Of a stretch of DNA of 64,000 bases, positions 1-8,701 are shown in pieces (position 1 is the stretch's first letter; each line of letters opens with the position of its first letter). The position numbers and the translations under genes were made by a program. Below the pieces are notes generated by a model. The model searched no databases and was not told the origin of the DNA. It was given only the letters and a program-made list of their open reading frames with translations. The stretch is taken from NCBI RefSeq assembly GCF_021654285.1, contig NZ_JAKFZS010000012.1, positions 1 to 64,000 on the forward strand, in the 5' to 3' direction. The stretch comes from Pseudoalteromonas luteoviolacea. Its GTDB lineage: Bacteria; Pseudomonadota; Gammaproteobacteria; Enterobacterales; Alteromonadaceae.

Positions 1-72
1 CTTCAGCGTTTGATTGAATTTATGGTCTCGGAAACGTTCCGAAACGGGGTTAACGCTGTTTTCTCTGAATAA
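1..72 (+). CDS. C-terminal end of an unrecognised protein (partial)
   Basis: The first 23 codons read open in frame 1 and end in TAA at 70-72; the last residues are RNGVNAVFSE. A hairpin terminator follows directly, which supports a real gene end. I do not recognise the family from so short a tail. In related genomes flgA, cheV or cheR lie upstream of flgB, but this tail does not obviously match any of them. Confidence 0.35.
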   Translation, partial: LQRLIEFMVSETFRNGVNAVFSE

Positions 73-91
73 AGATATCATTGCGGCGGGT

Positions 92-134
92 AAACGCGCT
101 TAGCGCCATAGAGGACGTTTTAGCGCGTTTTTTA
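92..134 (+). terminator. Hairpin terminator after the partial upstream gene
   Basis: AAACGCGCT (92-100) is complementary to AGCGCGTTT (122-130), giving a 9-bp stem with a 21-nt loop followed by a T-rich run. It ends the plus-strand gene at 72. It also lies just beyond the 3' end of the minus-strand gene at 132-644, so it may serve both. Confidence 0.55.
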
Positions 135-644
135 ATTTTCTATGATAAAGCTTGCTAACACCTCAATGATTTGTTGCTCTTCCTCAGCACTTACACCCAA
201 GTATTGGCGCTGTGGCATGGCTGCCGGACCTGGTGCCATGTCCGGCTCACCTCCAAAGTTATGAATCGCGGCATAAGGATTGTTGCTGCCAATCTCAGTC
301 CAGAAGTCGCCACTGTCCGCAGCAATGCTAGCAGCTAAACCGCCTGCACTGACTTGCAGCATTTGGCCGCCAACACGTTTGGGGTTTTGCTTGAGATAGT
401 TCTCACTGAGCCCTTGCCAAGCTTCACCTGTCACTGGACTTCGTTCTTTAGCAAAGGCGTTTTCACTGGCTCCCTCCATAATGGCGGCAATTTCATTCAT
501 GGAGTCGCTGAGGTCTGTGAACTTGTCAGCAATCTCTGGCAAGATGTTTACTGCATCCCCGTGTGTGAGGATTTCTAGTGTGTTGCTTATATTGTAACTA
601 CCTAATACATGAGTAATAATTAGTAGCGGTGGTAGTGTTTCCAA
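132..644 (-). CDS. Mu gpG-like phage virion morphogenesis protein, probably a prophage remnant
   Basis: The 170-aa product resembles the phage virion morphogenesis (Mu gpG / tail completion) family. Visible hallmarks are GEAWQGLSENYL (about 75-86), an LQVSAGGLAASI segment, EIGSNNPYAAIHNFGG (about 117-132) and a closing MPQRQYLGVSAEE. In the family this small protein helps complete the virion. The first 20 or so residues (METLPPLLIITHVLG) do not look like the family and run into tRNA-like sequence, so the 5' end may be rearranged and the true start may be downstream. No other phage structural gene is visible, so this is probably a remnant and unlikely to function alone. Confidence 0.6.
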   Translation of the reverse strand: METLPPLLIITHVLGSYNISNTLEILTHGDAVNILPEIADKFTDLSDSMNEIAAIMEGASENAFAKERSPVTGEAWQGLSENYLKQNPKRVGGQMLQVSAGGLAASIAADSGDFWTEIGSNNPYAAIHNFGGEPDMAPGPAAMPQRQYLGVSAEEEQQIIEVLASFIIEN

Positions 645-698
645 TGGGTAACGGTTAACGTCAGTTATGATGTGAGTTCGAGTCTCACCCTACCGCCA
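631..698 (+). other. tRNA-like fragment (degenerate, possible attachment-site relic)
   Basis: Positions 672-688 form a perfect T-arm: GTGAG stem, TTCGAGT loop, CTCAC stem. They are followed by CCTACC-G-CCA ending at 698. GGTAG at 631-635 can pair with CTACC at 690-694, and CCAATGGGTAACGG resembles a D-loop. The span is 68 nt, about 8 short of a normal tRNA, and no clean anticodon arm forms. I read it as a tRNA pseudogene or decayed integration site; a highly unusual tRNA cannot be excluded. Confidence 0.35.
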
Positions 699-1185
699 CA
701 ATTCATATATGCCACCTTGAATACGTTTTTCTATCGCTGAGCTTTTAACTTTAAACATATTGATGGTATCTAAGTCCGCGCCTTTGTTTTTAAATGTTAC
801 TAAGGATTAATTGGACAACTTGAGAAAACGTAATAAATTTAGGCTTTTAAATACCGAGATTTGACATTAATTTATTGATTTACTCACTGAGTCTTGTCTC
901 AGTGCTTCACATTTTGGATAAGCTGTTTGCAGTAATCTAAATGCCAACCCAAACAAAGTGCCATCCTTTGAATCGTTATTGTCAGAGTTCTTACATCTGC
1001 TGGAATAAAACCTGCTTAAAGACAGCTATGTAAGAGTTAAAAATACATTATTTACAAAATCGGTTTACTCATTATTACTGTTTAACTTATTGATATTTAT
1101 AGGCTAAGGTTAAGGTCTAAATTAAATATAAAGTTGGTCCTACTTTTGCATTAACCTGTATATAGTCAAATTTTTGGAGTTGGTT
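645..1185. other. Gene-poor stretch upstream of flgB
   Basis: These 540 bases hold the tRNA-like fragment and a minus-strand open stretch from 803 down to a stop at 690. That stretch encodes about 37 residues including KVKSSAIEKRIQGGIYELWR, with no start codon and an in-frame stop just upstream, so it is probably a gene relic. Its end loosely resembles C-termini of ImmA/IrrE-type proteins, a weak impression only. The rest is AT-rich non-coding sequence, then the flgB promoter. Confidence 0.5.
1134..1150 (+). promoter_or_regulatory. sigma54 (-24/-12) promoter of flgBCDE
   Basis: TTGGTCC-TACT-TTTGCA carries GG at 1136-1137 and GC at 1148-1149, separated by exactly 10 nt, the diagnostic RpoN spacing. 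It lies about 36 nt before the flgB start. The match to TGGCACG-N4-TTGCA is good at -12 and partial at -24. Confidence 0.65.
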
Positions 1186-1599
1186 ATGGCAATTAGTTTT
1201 GATAAAGCGCTAGGGGTGCATCAGCATACAATGTTGATCCGTTCTCAACGTGCAGAGATCTTAGCGAGTAATATCGCAAATGCTGATACTCCCGGTTACA
1301 AAGCAAAAGATATAGATTTTGGCCGAGCGTTGAACGCGGCAAAGTCGGCACAGCAAAGCGGCAATCAGATGACCCGTACCAACGAAAAACACATTAGTGG
1401 TGGGACAAGATTGACTAACAGTGAAGAATTATTTCGCAATCCAAATCAAACAGATACGGGCGATGGTAACTCGGTTGATATACAGGTGGAACGAAACTTG
1501 TATGTACAAAATGCATTAGAGTACCAAGCTAGTTTGAACTTTTTGGGTGGTAAATTTAAAAGCTTGAAAAAAGCGCTTGGTGGTGGTCAAGGAGCCTAA
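1186..1599 (+). CDS. flgB: Flagellar basal-body rod protein FlgB
   Basis: FlgB is a proximal rod subunit exported by the flagellar type III system and assembled in the periplasm between the MS ring and distal rod. The 137-aa product has the family N-terminus: MLIRSQRAEILASNIANADT with the ANADTPGYKAKD motif, and a C-terminal amphipathic segment ending KFKSLKKAL. The ATG at 1186 is chosen because GGAG (1176-1179) sits 6 nt upstream; an in-frame TTG at 1174 overlaps that Shine-Dalgarno and is unlikely. It is the first gene of the flgBCDE unit, 2 nt from flgC. Confidence 0.95.
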   Translation: MAISFDKALGVHQHTMLIRSQRAEILASNIANADTPGYKAKDIDFGRALNAAKSAQQSGNQMTRTNEKHISGGTRLTNSEELFRNPNQTDTGDGNSVDIQVERNLYVQNALEYQASLNFLGGKFKSLKKALGGGQGA

Positions 1600-1601
1600 T
1601 T

Positions 1602-2033
1602 ATGAGTTTATATAACGTTTTTGATATCGCGGGCTCTGGCATGAGTGCACAAAATGTACGCTTGAATACTACTGCCAGTAATATATCCAATGCAAACAGC
1701 ATCAGTTCTAGTCAGGATAAAGTGTATAGAGCTAGGCACCCCGTATTTGCAGCCGAATTAAATAAGGCCGCAGCGGCAAATCCTAATACATTGAGTTCGT
1801 CTGTGGGAGTTAAGGTTTTAGGTATTGTTGAAAGCGACAAGCCTCTGCAAGTTGAATACAACCCTAACCACCCAAGTGCTGATAAAGATGGTTATATCTA
1901 TAAACCGAATGTGAATGTGGTGGAAGAAATGACAAATATGATTTCCGCCTCACGGTCGTACCAAACGAATGTTCAAGTAGCAGACGCAGCAAAGCAGATG
2001 TTAAGTAAAACTCTGTTGCTTGGTCAGCGCTAA
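1602..2033 (+). CDS. flgC: Flagellar basal-body rod protein FlgC
   Basis: This 143-aa proximal rod protein has the rod/hook N-terminal motif (DIAGSGMSAQNVRLNTTASN, residues about 8-27). It also has the C-terminal FlgC signature NVNVVEEMTNMISASRSYQTN, an axial coiled-coil segment. It is normal length for the family. The gene follows flgB by 2 nt after GGAGCC and precedes flgD by 15 nt, so it is co-transcribed from the flgB promoter. Confidence 0.95.
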   Translation: MSLYNVFDIAGSGMSAQNVRLNTTASNISNANSISSSQDKVYRARHPVFAAELNKAAAANPNTLSSSVGVKVLGIVESDKPLQVEYNPNHPSADKDGYIYKPNVNVVEEMTNMISASRSYQTNVQVADAAKQMLSKTLLLGQR

Positions 2034-2048
2034 TTGGGAGTATAGCTG

Positions 2049-2726
2049 ATGAGTAATGATGTCAATTCCGCAACTTCGTCCTTTGTTGACTCGTTGCGTT
2101 GGCAAGATAAAAAAGTGCCAACTGAGAAAAATGATGAGCTAAAGCAGGAAGATTTCTTTGCGCTACTTACTCAGCAATTGTCTTTTCAAGACCCGAGTAA
2201 ACCAGCTGATAATGATCAGATGATATCCCAGATGACCAACTTTACGATGGCTGAGGGTATTTCAAACTTAAATACGAAGTTTGAATCATTGGCGGCATCG
2301 ATGACATCAAATTCAGCACTTCAAGCGTCGACATTGATAGGTAAAAAAGCTTTGCTCGAATCTGACACCATTGAGCATGGACCTGGGATGCAGGCAAGAG
2401 GCTCCATCATTGTGGCAGAGCCTGTCGAAAAGCTTACTTTGAGTATCGTCAATGATAAGAATGAGCTTGTAAGAAAGATTGAATTAGGTAAGCAAAGCGT
2501 AGGTGCAACACGTTTTGAGTGGGATGGATTGACTGATAATGATGAGCCAGCCCCTCCAGGTGAATACACAATTAAAGCTGAAGGGCAAACAAACGGTAAG
2601 TTTGAGTCATTGCCAACAGCAACATTTAGAAATATTGATAGTGTGAATGTCAATGGCTCTCAGGGCATTGTCATTAATACTAAAGCTGGTGCAGTTAGAC
2701 TATCTGACGTTGCAGAGATAGCTTAA
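2049..2726 (+). CDS. flgD: Flagellar hook assembly (cap) protein FlgD
   Basis: FlgD forms the scaffold cap on which hook subunits (FlgE) polymerise and is discarded after hook completion. The 225-aa product shows the conserved N-terminal region with QEDFFALLTQQLSFQDPSKP (about 34-53) and DNQM-type polar residues. The C-terminal half holds the Ig-like FlgD domain with FEWDGLTDNDEPAPPGEYTI (about 156-175). Its position between flgC and flgE is standard. Confidence 0.94.
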   Translation: MSNDVNSATSSFVDSLRWQDKKVPTEKNDELKQEDFFALLTQQLSFQDPSKPADNDQMISQMTNFTMAEGISNLNTKFESLAASMTSNSALQASTLIGKKALLESDTIEHGPGMQARGSIIVAEPVEKLTLSIVNDKNELVRKIELGKQSVGATRFEWDGLTDNDEPAPPGEYTIKAEGQTNGKFESLPTATFRNIDSVNVNGSQGIVINTKAGAVRLSDVAEIA

Positions 2727-2764
2727 TCAAAAGATTTAACCTTCATTTATAGAGGTATTAGAGT

Positions 2765-4117
2765 ATGAGTTTTAATATTGCTTTAACAGGACTAGCTGCA
2801 GCCCAAAAAGATTTGGACACCACAGCTAATAACATTGCAAACGTAAATACCACAGGTTTTAAAGAATCCCGTGCGGAGTTTGCTTCTGTTTATGCATCGT
2901 CAGTGTTCAGTGCTGGTAAAACCAAAAATGGTGATGGTGTATCAACGACCATGGTTGCTCAGCAATTCCACCAAGGTTCATTAAACTTTACACAAAACTC
3001 GCTTGATCTTGCTATTACAGGTGAGGGTTATTTTGCGACAAGTGAAGATTTAGGCAGCCAAGATTATACATTCACCCGTGCAGGTGCATTTAAGCTGAAT
3101 AAAGATAACTTTATTGTTGATGCGAATGGTAACTTTTTACAGGGTTTCCCTGTTGACCCAAGTACGGGTGATACAACATCAGTGAGCTTAAGTACGTCGT
3201 CACCGTTGCAAATACCTGACGCGTCAGGCTCTCCGCGTGCAACAACAAATGTTTATTCATCATTTAACTTAGATTCGACAGCGACGGCACCAACCATTGC
3301 ATTCGACCCAGATACAACAGCATCTTATAATAGCTCAACGTCGACGACAGTGTATGACTCTTTGGGTGAGCCACATACCCTACAGTTATTTTTCCGTAAA
3401 GAAGACCCAACAACCGACGCAAATGAGTGGCAGGTCTATGCAACGTTAGGTGGAAAGCCTTTTGACGCGAACGGTAATGAAATTGTTGCACCTGCTGCAA
3501 TAACGCCCATTACTGAATTTGGATTTAATGCGCAGGGTTTTCCAGCGCATACTGGTGCTGCAGAAACCGCTAATACAGGTACAACCTTTAACCCACTTAA
3601 TTTAACAGCAGCCAACGTATCAGGGTTATTGACCAACGGTGCAACCTTTCCGTCTGATATTCAGTTAAACTGGCGCGACGAAGCGAATACAACGAATAAA
3701 TTACCAACGCAGTTTGCGAGCCGCTTTGAAGTTAAGGCACTTGATCAAGATGGTGCGACAACGGGCCGTCTTGCAGGTATCGACATTGGCTCTGATGGTA
3801 AGATTGTTGCGTCATACAGTAATGGTGACTCAACCTTCTTAGGACAGGTTGCGATGGTGAGATTTTCAAACTCACAAGGTTTGACAGAAGCGGGTAATAC
3901 AGGTTGGAAGAAAAGTTTAACCTCTGGTGAGCCAATTGCCGGTGAACCAGGCTCAGGTACTTTAGGTACGATTAATTCATCAGCATTAGAGCAATCGAAT
4001 GTAAACTTAACAAATGAATTAGTTGACTTGATCAGTGCGCAAAGAAACTTCCAAGCAAACTCGCGTGCACTTGAAGTGAACTCAACACTGCAACAGAATA
4101 TCCTTCAGATCCGATAA
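2765..4117 (+). CDS. flgE: Flagellar hook protein FlgE
   Basis: FlgE is the hook subunit linking rod and filament. The 450-aa product starts SFNIALTGLAAAQKDLDTTA and carries NNIANVNTTGFKESRAEF, the rod/hook family signature. It ends with LVDLISAQRNFQANSRALEV, the C-terminal helix that packs with the N-terminal one. The middle (about 150-370) is the variable surface region. It is the last gene of the flgBCDE unit; a strong terminator follows 15 nt after the stop. Confidence 0.95.
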   Translation: MSFNIALTGLAAAQKDLDTTANNIANVNTTGFKESRAEFASVYASSVFSAGKTKNGDGVSTTMVAQQFHQGSLNFTQNSLDLAITGEGYFATSEDLGSQDYTFTRAGAFKLNKDNFIVDANGNFLQGFPVDPSTGDTTSVSLSTSSPLQIPDASGSPRATTNVYSSFNLDSTATAPTIAFDPDTTASYNSSTSTTVYDSLGEPHTLQLFFRKEDPTTDANEWQVYATLGGKPFDANGNEIVAPAAITPITEFGFNAQGFPAHTGAAETANTGTTFNPLNLTAANVSGLLTNGATFPSDIQLNWRDEANTTNKLPTQFASRFEVKALDQDGATTGRLAGIDIGSDGKIVASYSNGDSTFLGQVAMVRFSNSQGLTEAGNTGWKKSLTSGEPIAGEPGSGTLGTINSSALEQSNVNLTNELVDLISAQRNFQANSRALEVNSTLQQNILQIR

Positions 4118-4132
4118 TATTTATCTCTTCTT

Positions 4133-4157
4133 AAAAGCCGCATTTGCGGCTTTTTTA
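4133..4157 (+). terminator. Rho-independent terminator after flgE
   Basis: AAAAGCCGC (4133-4141) pairs with GCGGCTTTT (4146-4154) around a 4-nt ATTT loop, followed by more T. It separates flgBCDE from the flgF unit. Confidence 0.85.
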
Positions 4158-4173
4158 TTTTTTGACACTCACC

Positions 4174-4190
4174 TTGGCACCAATATTGCT
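4174..4190 (+). promoter_or_regulatory. sigma54 promoter of flgFGHI
   Basis: TTGGCACCAATATTGCT is an almost perfect RpoN site: GG at 4176-4177, GC at 4188-4189, 10-nt spacing. It lies 37 nt upstream of the flgF ATG and directly after the flgE terminator. Confidence 0.88.
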
Positions 4191-4227
4191 TTTATCACTA
4201 TATATTGAACAGTTTTAGGTCGTTCTC

Positions 4228-4992
4228 ATGGATAAAATGCTCTATATCGCCATGTCAGGTGCTAAGCAAAGCTTGCGAGGTGTGGCGCTCAAGGCGAACA
4301 ATCTAGCAAATGCTAATACGACAGGCTTTAAAGCAGACTTTGCTCAAGCTCGCTCTATGCAAGCTTTTGGTGAAGGCTTACCAACACGGGTATTTGCCAT
4401 GCAAGAGCGCCCTGGTACTAATATGTTAAGCGGCGCAGTTGCAGAAACAGGTCGTGATTTAGATATCGCGGTTGATGAGAAGTCGTGGATCAGTGTTATG
4501 GATGCCAGTGGTGAAGAGGCGTATACAAAAGTAGGTACCTTGAACATTACTAGCGACGGGGCTCTGGTCACAAGTCATGGACGTCAATTAATTGGCGAAG
4601 GCGGACCGATTATATTACCTTTGCCTATCGATAAAGTGGTATTCAGTGATGATGGCTCCATTCAAGTTCGCCCTCAAGGAGCACCTGCCAACTTTTTAGA
4701 AACCGTTGATAGGCTGAAAATAATTACCGCTGATAATAACCAGCTTGAAAAGGGTAATGATGGTTTATTTAGACCACAAGAAGACCAGCTTGATGATGGG
4801 CATTGTGGTTTTTGCGAAGTATCTCCAACAGCAAAAGTGATGAGTGGTTATCTAGAAATGTCTAATGTAAACCCTGTTCATGAGATGGTGGATTTGATAA
4901 ACCACCAGAGACAGTTTGAGATGCAAATTAAATTAATGAAGTCAGCAGAAGAAATTGACGAGCGACACACTTCGCTCCTGCGCATAGTTTAA
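4228..4992 (+). CDS. flgF: Flagellar proximal rod protein FlgF
   Basis: FlgF is a proximal rod subunit. The 254-aa product has the N-terminal rod motif (AMSGAKQSLRGVALKANNLA, then NANTTGFKADF), a central beta domain, and the C-terminal EMVDLINHQRQFEMQIKLM helix. Near residues 193-197 GHCGFC gives two nearby cysteines, slightly unusual for an exported rod protein. It heads the flgFGHI unit with its own sigma54 promoter. The ribosome site (AGGTCG) is weak. Confidence 0.94.
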   Translation: MDKMLYIAMSGAKQSLRGVALKANNLANANTTGFKADFAQARSMQAFGEGLPTRVFAMQERPGTNMLSGAVAETGRDLDIAVDEKSWISVMDASGEEAYTKVGTLNITSDGALVTSHGRQLIGEGGPIILPLPIDKVVFSDDGSIQVRPQGAPANFLETVDRLKIITADNNQLEKGNDGLFRPQEDQLDDGHCGFCEVSPTAKVMSGYLEMSNVNPVHEMVDLINHQRQFEMQIKLMKSAEEIDERHTSLLRIV

Positions 4993-5010
4993 GAGAGTGA
5001 GGTATAGATT

Positions 5011-5799
5011 ATGAATCCAGCGTTGTGGATAAGTAAAACAGGGCTTGATGCTCAGCAAACTGATATTTCAGTTATTTCAAATAACTTGGCGAATGCCAGT
5101 ACGGTTGGTTATAAAAAGAGCCGTGCTATTTTTGAAGATTTACTGTATCAAAATATCAATCAGCCCGGTGGGCGCTCATCACAGGATACTGAGCTACCTT
5201 CAGGTTTAATGCTTGGTGCAGGTTCAAAAGTGGTGGCCAACCAAAAGAACTTTTCTCAGGGCAACATGATAAGCACTGAAAACTCTTTGGATTGGATGAT
5301 ACAAGGCCCTGGCTTTTTTGAAATACAAATGCCAGATGGCACCATTGCGTATTCTCGAAATGGACAGTTCACGACGGACGAAACCGGTCGTGTTGTTACA
5401 TCTGGTGCAGGTTTCCCGGTACAGCCAGAAATGACAGTACCAGATAATGCGAATTCCATTACTATTTCCCAAGATGGTGAAGTATCCGTAAGTATTAATG
5501 GTCAGGCTGAAAACACGGTCATTGGTCAATTAGTTATCAGTGATTTTATCAATCCATCAGGGTTAGAGCCGATTGGACAAAACTTGTATACAGAAACAGC
5601 TGTAAGTGGCGCCCCAGTGCAAGGTAACCCGGGGGTTGAAGGGCTGGGCTCTATGGTTCAAGGTGCTCTTGAAACGTCAAACGTGAACGTGACTGAAGAA
5701 TTGGTAAACCTGATTGAGACCCAGCGTGTATATGAGATGAACTCGAAAGTCATTAAGTCGGTTGACGAAATGCTGAGTTACATCAATCAACAACTTTAA
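5011..5799 (+). CDS. flgG: Flagellar distal rod protein FlgG
   Basis: FlgG makes the distal rod that passes through the P and L rings. The 262-aa length is typical. The N-terminus begins NPALWISKTGLDAQQTDISV followed by SNNLANASTVGYKKSRA, and the C-terminus has TEELVNLIETQRVYEMNSK. Many homologues begin with a MxxALWIAKTGL-type sequence, which this matches. It sits 18 nt after flgF and 17 nt before flgH. Confidence 0.95.
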   Translation: MNPALWISKTGLDAQQTDISVISNNLANASTVGYKKSRAIFEDLLYQNINQPGGRSSQDTELPSGLMLGAGSKVVANQKNFSQGNMISTENSLDWMIQGPGFFEIQMPDGTIAYSRNGQFTTDETGRVVTSGAGFPVQPEMTVPDNANSITISQDGEVSVSINGQAENTVIGQLVISDFINPSGLEPIGQNLYTETAVSGAPVQGNPGVEGLGSMVQGALETSNVNVTEELVNLIETQRVYEMNSKVIKSVDEMLSYINQQL

Positions 5800-5816
5800 G
5801 TAGGGTAGGGCAGATC

Positions 5817-6497
5817 ATGCGTAAATGTATATTGATAGTTGCGTTAGGTTTAGGCTTAAGCGGGTGCATGTCTACGGAAAACAGTGATGTTGTTAGAGAT
5901 GATCCTTATTACGCACCTATGTATCCCGAAATGGAGGCTGAGCCAGTTGTCACAACAGGTTCACTGTTCAATTCATATTCAAATGATCTGTACTCAGATA
6001 AAAAAGCAGTGAGAGTCGGCGACATAATTACAGTTGTGTTGAGAGAATCTACCCAAGCCTCTAAAGCGGCTAATTCCAAATTAGATAAAGACAGTGAAGT
6101 CAATGTGGATCCCTTTCTTGGTCTTGGTAACGTACCGGTCAATATTGGTGGCGATGCCATTCAATTAGATATGGGAGCGAATTCTTCCTATCAAGGTGAT
6201 GCACAAGCGAATCAATCAAATAGTTTGTTTGGTAACATCTCTGTAAATGTCATGCGAGTATTGCCCAATGGTAACTTGGTGATCCGAGGTGAGAAATGGC
6301 TAACGCTTAACACGGGTGAAGAGTTTATTCGTTTAGAGGGGTTAGTGAGGCCGCAAGATGTTTCAGCAGAAAATGAAGTTGAATCAAATCGAATTGCTAA
6401 TGCACGTATTCAGTACTCGGGTAAAGGACAGACGCAAGAAGTGCAGAGCGCAGGCTGGTTAACTAAGTTCTTCATGAGCACATTAATGCCGTTTTAA
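5817..6497 (+). CDS. flgH: Flagellar L-ring lipoprotein FlgH
   Basis: FlgH forms the outer-membrane L ring, the bushing around the rod. The 226-aa product has a lipoprotein signal with lipobox LSGC (Cys17), then SLFNSYSNDLYSDKKAVRVG and GDIITVVLRESTQASKAAN, conserved family segments. The C-terminus has ENEVESNRIANARIQYSGKG and ends LMPF. The length is normal. The start is preceded by a GGGTAGGG ribosome site. Confidence 0.95.
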   Translation: MRKCILIVALGLGLSGCMSTENSDVVRDDPYYAPMYPEMEAEPVVTTGSLFNSYSNDLYSDKKAVRVGDIITVVLRESTQASKAANSKLDKDSEVNVDPFLGLGNVPVNIGGDAIQLDMGANSSYQGDAQANQSNSLFGNISVNVMRVLPNGNLVIRGEKWLTLNTGEEFIRLEGLVRPQDVSAENEVESNRIANARIQYSGKGQTQEVQSAGWLTKFFMSTLMPF

Positions 6498-6508
6498 GGA
6501 AATAGATT

Positions 6509-7603
6509 ATGCGTATTTTTCAAAGTTTTATTTTATCATTGTTCCTTTTCATATCGGTCAATGCACAAGCTGAGCGAATTAAAGACGTCAGCGTTGTTGA
6601 AGGAGTGAGAAGTAACCAACTTATAGGTTATGGTTTGGTGGTTGGTCTGCCTGGGACGGGGGAGCAAAGTCGATTTACGGAGCAAAGCTTTAAAGCGATG
6701 CTAAACAGCTTTGGTATTACGCTGCCAGGTAACTTAAAACCGAAGATTAAGAATGTAGCAGCTGTTGCTGTGCATGCTGATTTACCGCCATTTGTAAAAC
6801 CAGGACAAAGTATTGATGTCACTGTTTCATCCATTGGTAGTGCAGGAAGTTTGAGAGGCGGTACATTATTACAGACATTTTTAAAAGGTGTCGATGGTAA
6901 CGTCTATGCAATAGCACAAGGCAGCATGATTGTCGGCGGTTTAGGCGCTGAAGGTTTAGACGGCAGCCGAGTAGTGATTAATACCCCGACAGTCGGCAGA
7001 ATTCCCAACGGTGCTATGGTTGAGCGAGCAGTTAAAAGTCCGTTTACACAAGGGGATCATATTACGTTTAATTTGAACCGCCCTGATTTCACGACTGCGA
7101 AACGCCTAGCTGACAGAATTAATGAACTAGTGGGGCCTAATAGTGCTAGTGCACTGGATGCGGCCTCTGTGAGGGTCATCGCGCCAAGAGATCCATCACA
7201 ACGTGTTGCATATTTGTCTACTCTGGAAAACCTTGAGTTTAAACCAGCAGATACTTCGGCAAAAATTATCGTTAATTCAAGAACGGGTACGATTGTAATT
7301 GGTAAAGATGTTAAGTTACAGCCAGCAGCGATAACACACGGTGGATTAACCGTGACAATTGCTGAGCAAACAAATGTGTCACAGCCACAGCCTTTGACAG
7401 ATGCTGACGCAGTTGTTACGCAACAAAGTATTGTGGATGTTGATCAAGATGACTCGCGTGCATTTGTCTTTGACCCAGGCAGCAGTCTGGATGATCTAGT
7501 TCGTGCAATTAATGCGGTTGGTGCAGCTCCCGGTGATTTGATGGCGATATTAGAAGCACTAAAAGAAGCGGGTGCAATACATGGTCAATTAGTCGTTATA
7601 TAG
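6509..7603 (+). CDS. flgI: Flagellar P-ring protein FlgI
   Basis: FlgI builds the periplasmic P ring around the distal rod. The 364-aa product carries a Sec signal peptide ([21 protein letters not shown], cleavage after AQA), then [20 protein letters not shown] and [12 protein letters not shown], the family signature. It ends [22 protein letters not shown], as usual. It closes the flgFGHI unit and is followed by a terminator. Confidence 0.96.
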   Translation: MRIFQSFILSLFLFISVNAQAERIKDVSVVEGVRSNQLIGYGLVVGLPGTGEQSRFTEQSFKAMLNSFGITLPGNLKPKIKNVAAVAVHADLPPFVKPGQSIDVTVSSIGSAGSLRGGTLLQTFLKGVDGNVYAIAQGSMIVGGLGAEGLDGSRVVINTPTVGRIPNGAMVERAVKSPFTQGDHITFNLNRPDFTTAKRLADRINELVGPNSASALDAASVRVIAPRDPSQRVAYLSTLENLEFKPADTSAKIIVNSRTGTIVIGKDVKLQPAAITHGGLTVTIAEQTNVSQPQPLTDADAVVTQQSIVDVDQDDSRAFVFDPGSSLDDLVRAINAVGAAPGDLMAILEALKEAGAIHGQLVVI

Positions 7604-7625
7604 TTTGTTTTATAATCAAAAAGTT

Positions 7626-7651
7626 AGCCTCATATTTATGAGGCTTTTTTT
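7626..7651 (+). terminator. Rho-independent terminator after flgI
   Basis: AGCCTCATA (7626-7634) and TATGAGGCT (7637-7645) form a perfect stem, with the inner pairs opening to a small loop, followed by eight T. It abuts the flgJ promoter. Confidence 0.85.
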
Positions 7652-7667
7652 TGGCCTAATATTTGCA
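7651..7667 (+). promoter_or_regulatory. sigma54 promoter of flgJKL
   Basis: TTGGCCTAATATTTGCA has GG at 7653-7654 and GC at 7665-7666 with 10-nt spacing. It overlaps the T-run of the preceding terminator and lies about 40 nt upstream of the flgJ ATG at 7708. Confidence 0.8.
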
Positions 7668-7707
7668 TTTAATTAAGTATTCATTTTTTAACGACGTGTT
7701 TTTGACC

Positions 7708-8700
7708 ATGAATACTGATCCTACACATAATCAAAGCTTTTTTGATTTAAACAACCTGAACTCACTGAGACAGGATGCATTAAAAAGTGCAGGGGACGGT
7801 GATGCATCAAAGCAGGCGTTGAAAAAAGCTGCAGAGCAGTTTGAATCAATCTTTACGCAAATGCTATTGAGCAGTATGCGTAAAGCCAATGAAGCATTCG
7901 AGGACAAAGATAGTCCTTTCAATTCTAGCAGTGTTAAATTTTACCGTGACATGCATGACCAGCAGATGGCATTAGAGCTGTCAGGTAAAGGTAGTTTAGG
8001 CTTAGCTGATTTAATTGTTCAGCAACTTTCTCCGCAAAAAGATGGTTATATGCCTTCCTCCGTTATTCGCACTGGGGCGGAGATCCAAAGCGATAAAATA
8101 GCCAATGGCCAAACTTCACATGTAAATACTCCAGACAGTACTGAGTTGACTACCTCAGCACCTAAAGAAGTCGCTCAGCAACAACAAACTGATCCTCAAG
8201 CTTTTGAAAGCCCAGAAGAGTTTATTAATACCTTGTGGGATTACGCGAAATCAGCTGCTGAGAAAATCGGATTAAACCCAGCTGTTATGGTGGCTCAAGC
8301 TGCCTTAGAAACGGGTTGGGGAAAACATGTGATTGCAAAACCTGACGGAAATAGCAGTTTTAACTTATTTAATATCAAAGCGGATAGCCGCTGGACAGGA
8401 GACAGTGCCAGTAAAATGACACTCGAATTTGAACAGGGCTTACCTGTTAAAAAACAAGCAAACTTTCGGGCTTACGAGTCACTAAAAGATAGTTTCAGTG
8501 ATTACGTAAACTTTTTACAGTCTAACCCCCGCTATGAAGACGCCCTCAAAAAAGCGGCTAAACCTAGTGAATATTTAGACGCTTTGCAACAAGCTGGGTA
8601 TGCAACCGATCCTAATTATGCCAACAAGATAAAAAATGTATTAGGCGGCTCGCACTTTCAGTCCGCAGTGACATCGTTTATGCGTCAAGGAGTAAACTAA
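7708..8700 (+). CDS. flgJ: FlgJ: rod-capping protein with C-terminal peptidoglycan hydrolase
   Basis: The product is a bifunctional 330-aa protein. The N-terminal third (about 25-105, with QALKKAAEQFESIFTQMLLS and SSVKFYRDMHDQQMALELSG) is the rod-cap scaffold. The C-terminal domain (about 165-325) is a glucosaminidase/muramidase fold with AQAALETGWGKHV, whose Glu is the expected catalytic acid. It opens the cell wall for the rod. The ATG at 7708 is chosen; an in-frame TTG at 7663 lies inside the sigma54 promoter and cannot be the start. flgK follows 1 nt later. Confidence 0.94.
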   Translation: MNTDPTHNQSFFDLNNLNSLRQDALKSAGDGDASKQALKKAAEQFESIFTQMLLSSMRKANEAFEDKDSPFNSSSVKFYRDMHDQQMALELSGKGSLGLADLIVQQLSPQKDGYMPSSVIRTGAEIQSDKIANGQTSHVNTPDSTELTTSAPKEVAQQQQTDPQAFESPEEFINTLWDYAKSAAEKIGLNPAVMVAQAALETGWGKHVIAKPDGNSSFNLFNIKADSRWTGDSASKMTLEFEQGLPVKKQANFRAYESLKDSFSDYVNFLQSNPRYEDALKKAAKPSEYLDALQQAGYATDPNYANKIKNVLGGSHFQSAVTSFMRQGVN

Positions 8701-8701
8701 T

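Noticed and set aside
1174..1185. TTG start for flgB 12 nt upstream
   Set aside because: It overlaps the GGAG ribosome site; ATG 1186 gives the family-typical N-terminus.
7663..7707. TTG start extending flgJ upstream
   Set aside because: The extension lies in the sigma54 promoter -12 element.
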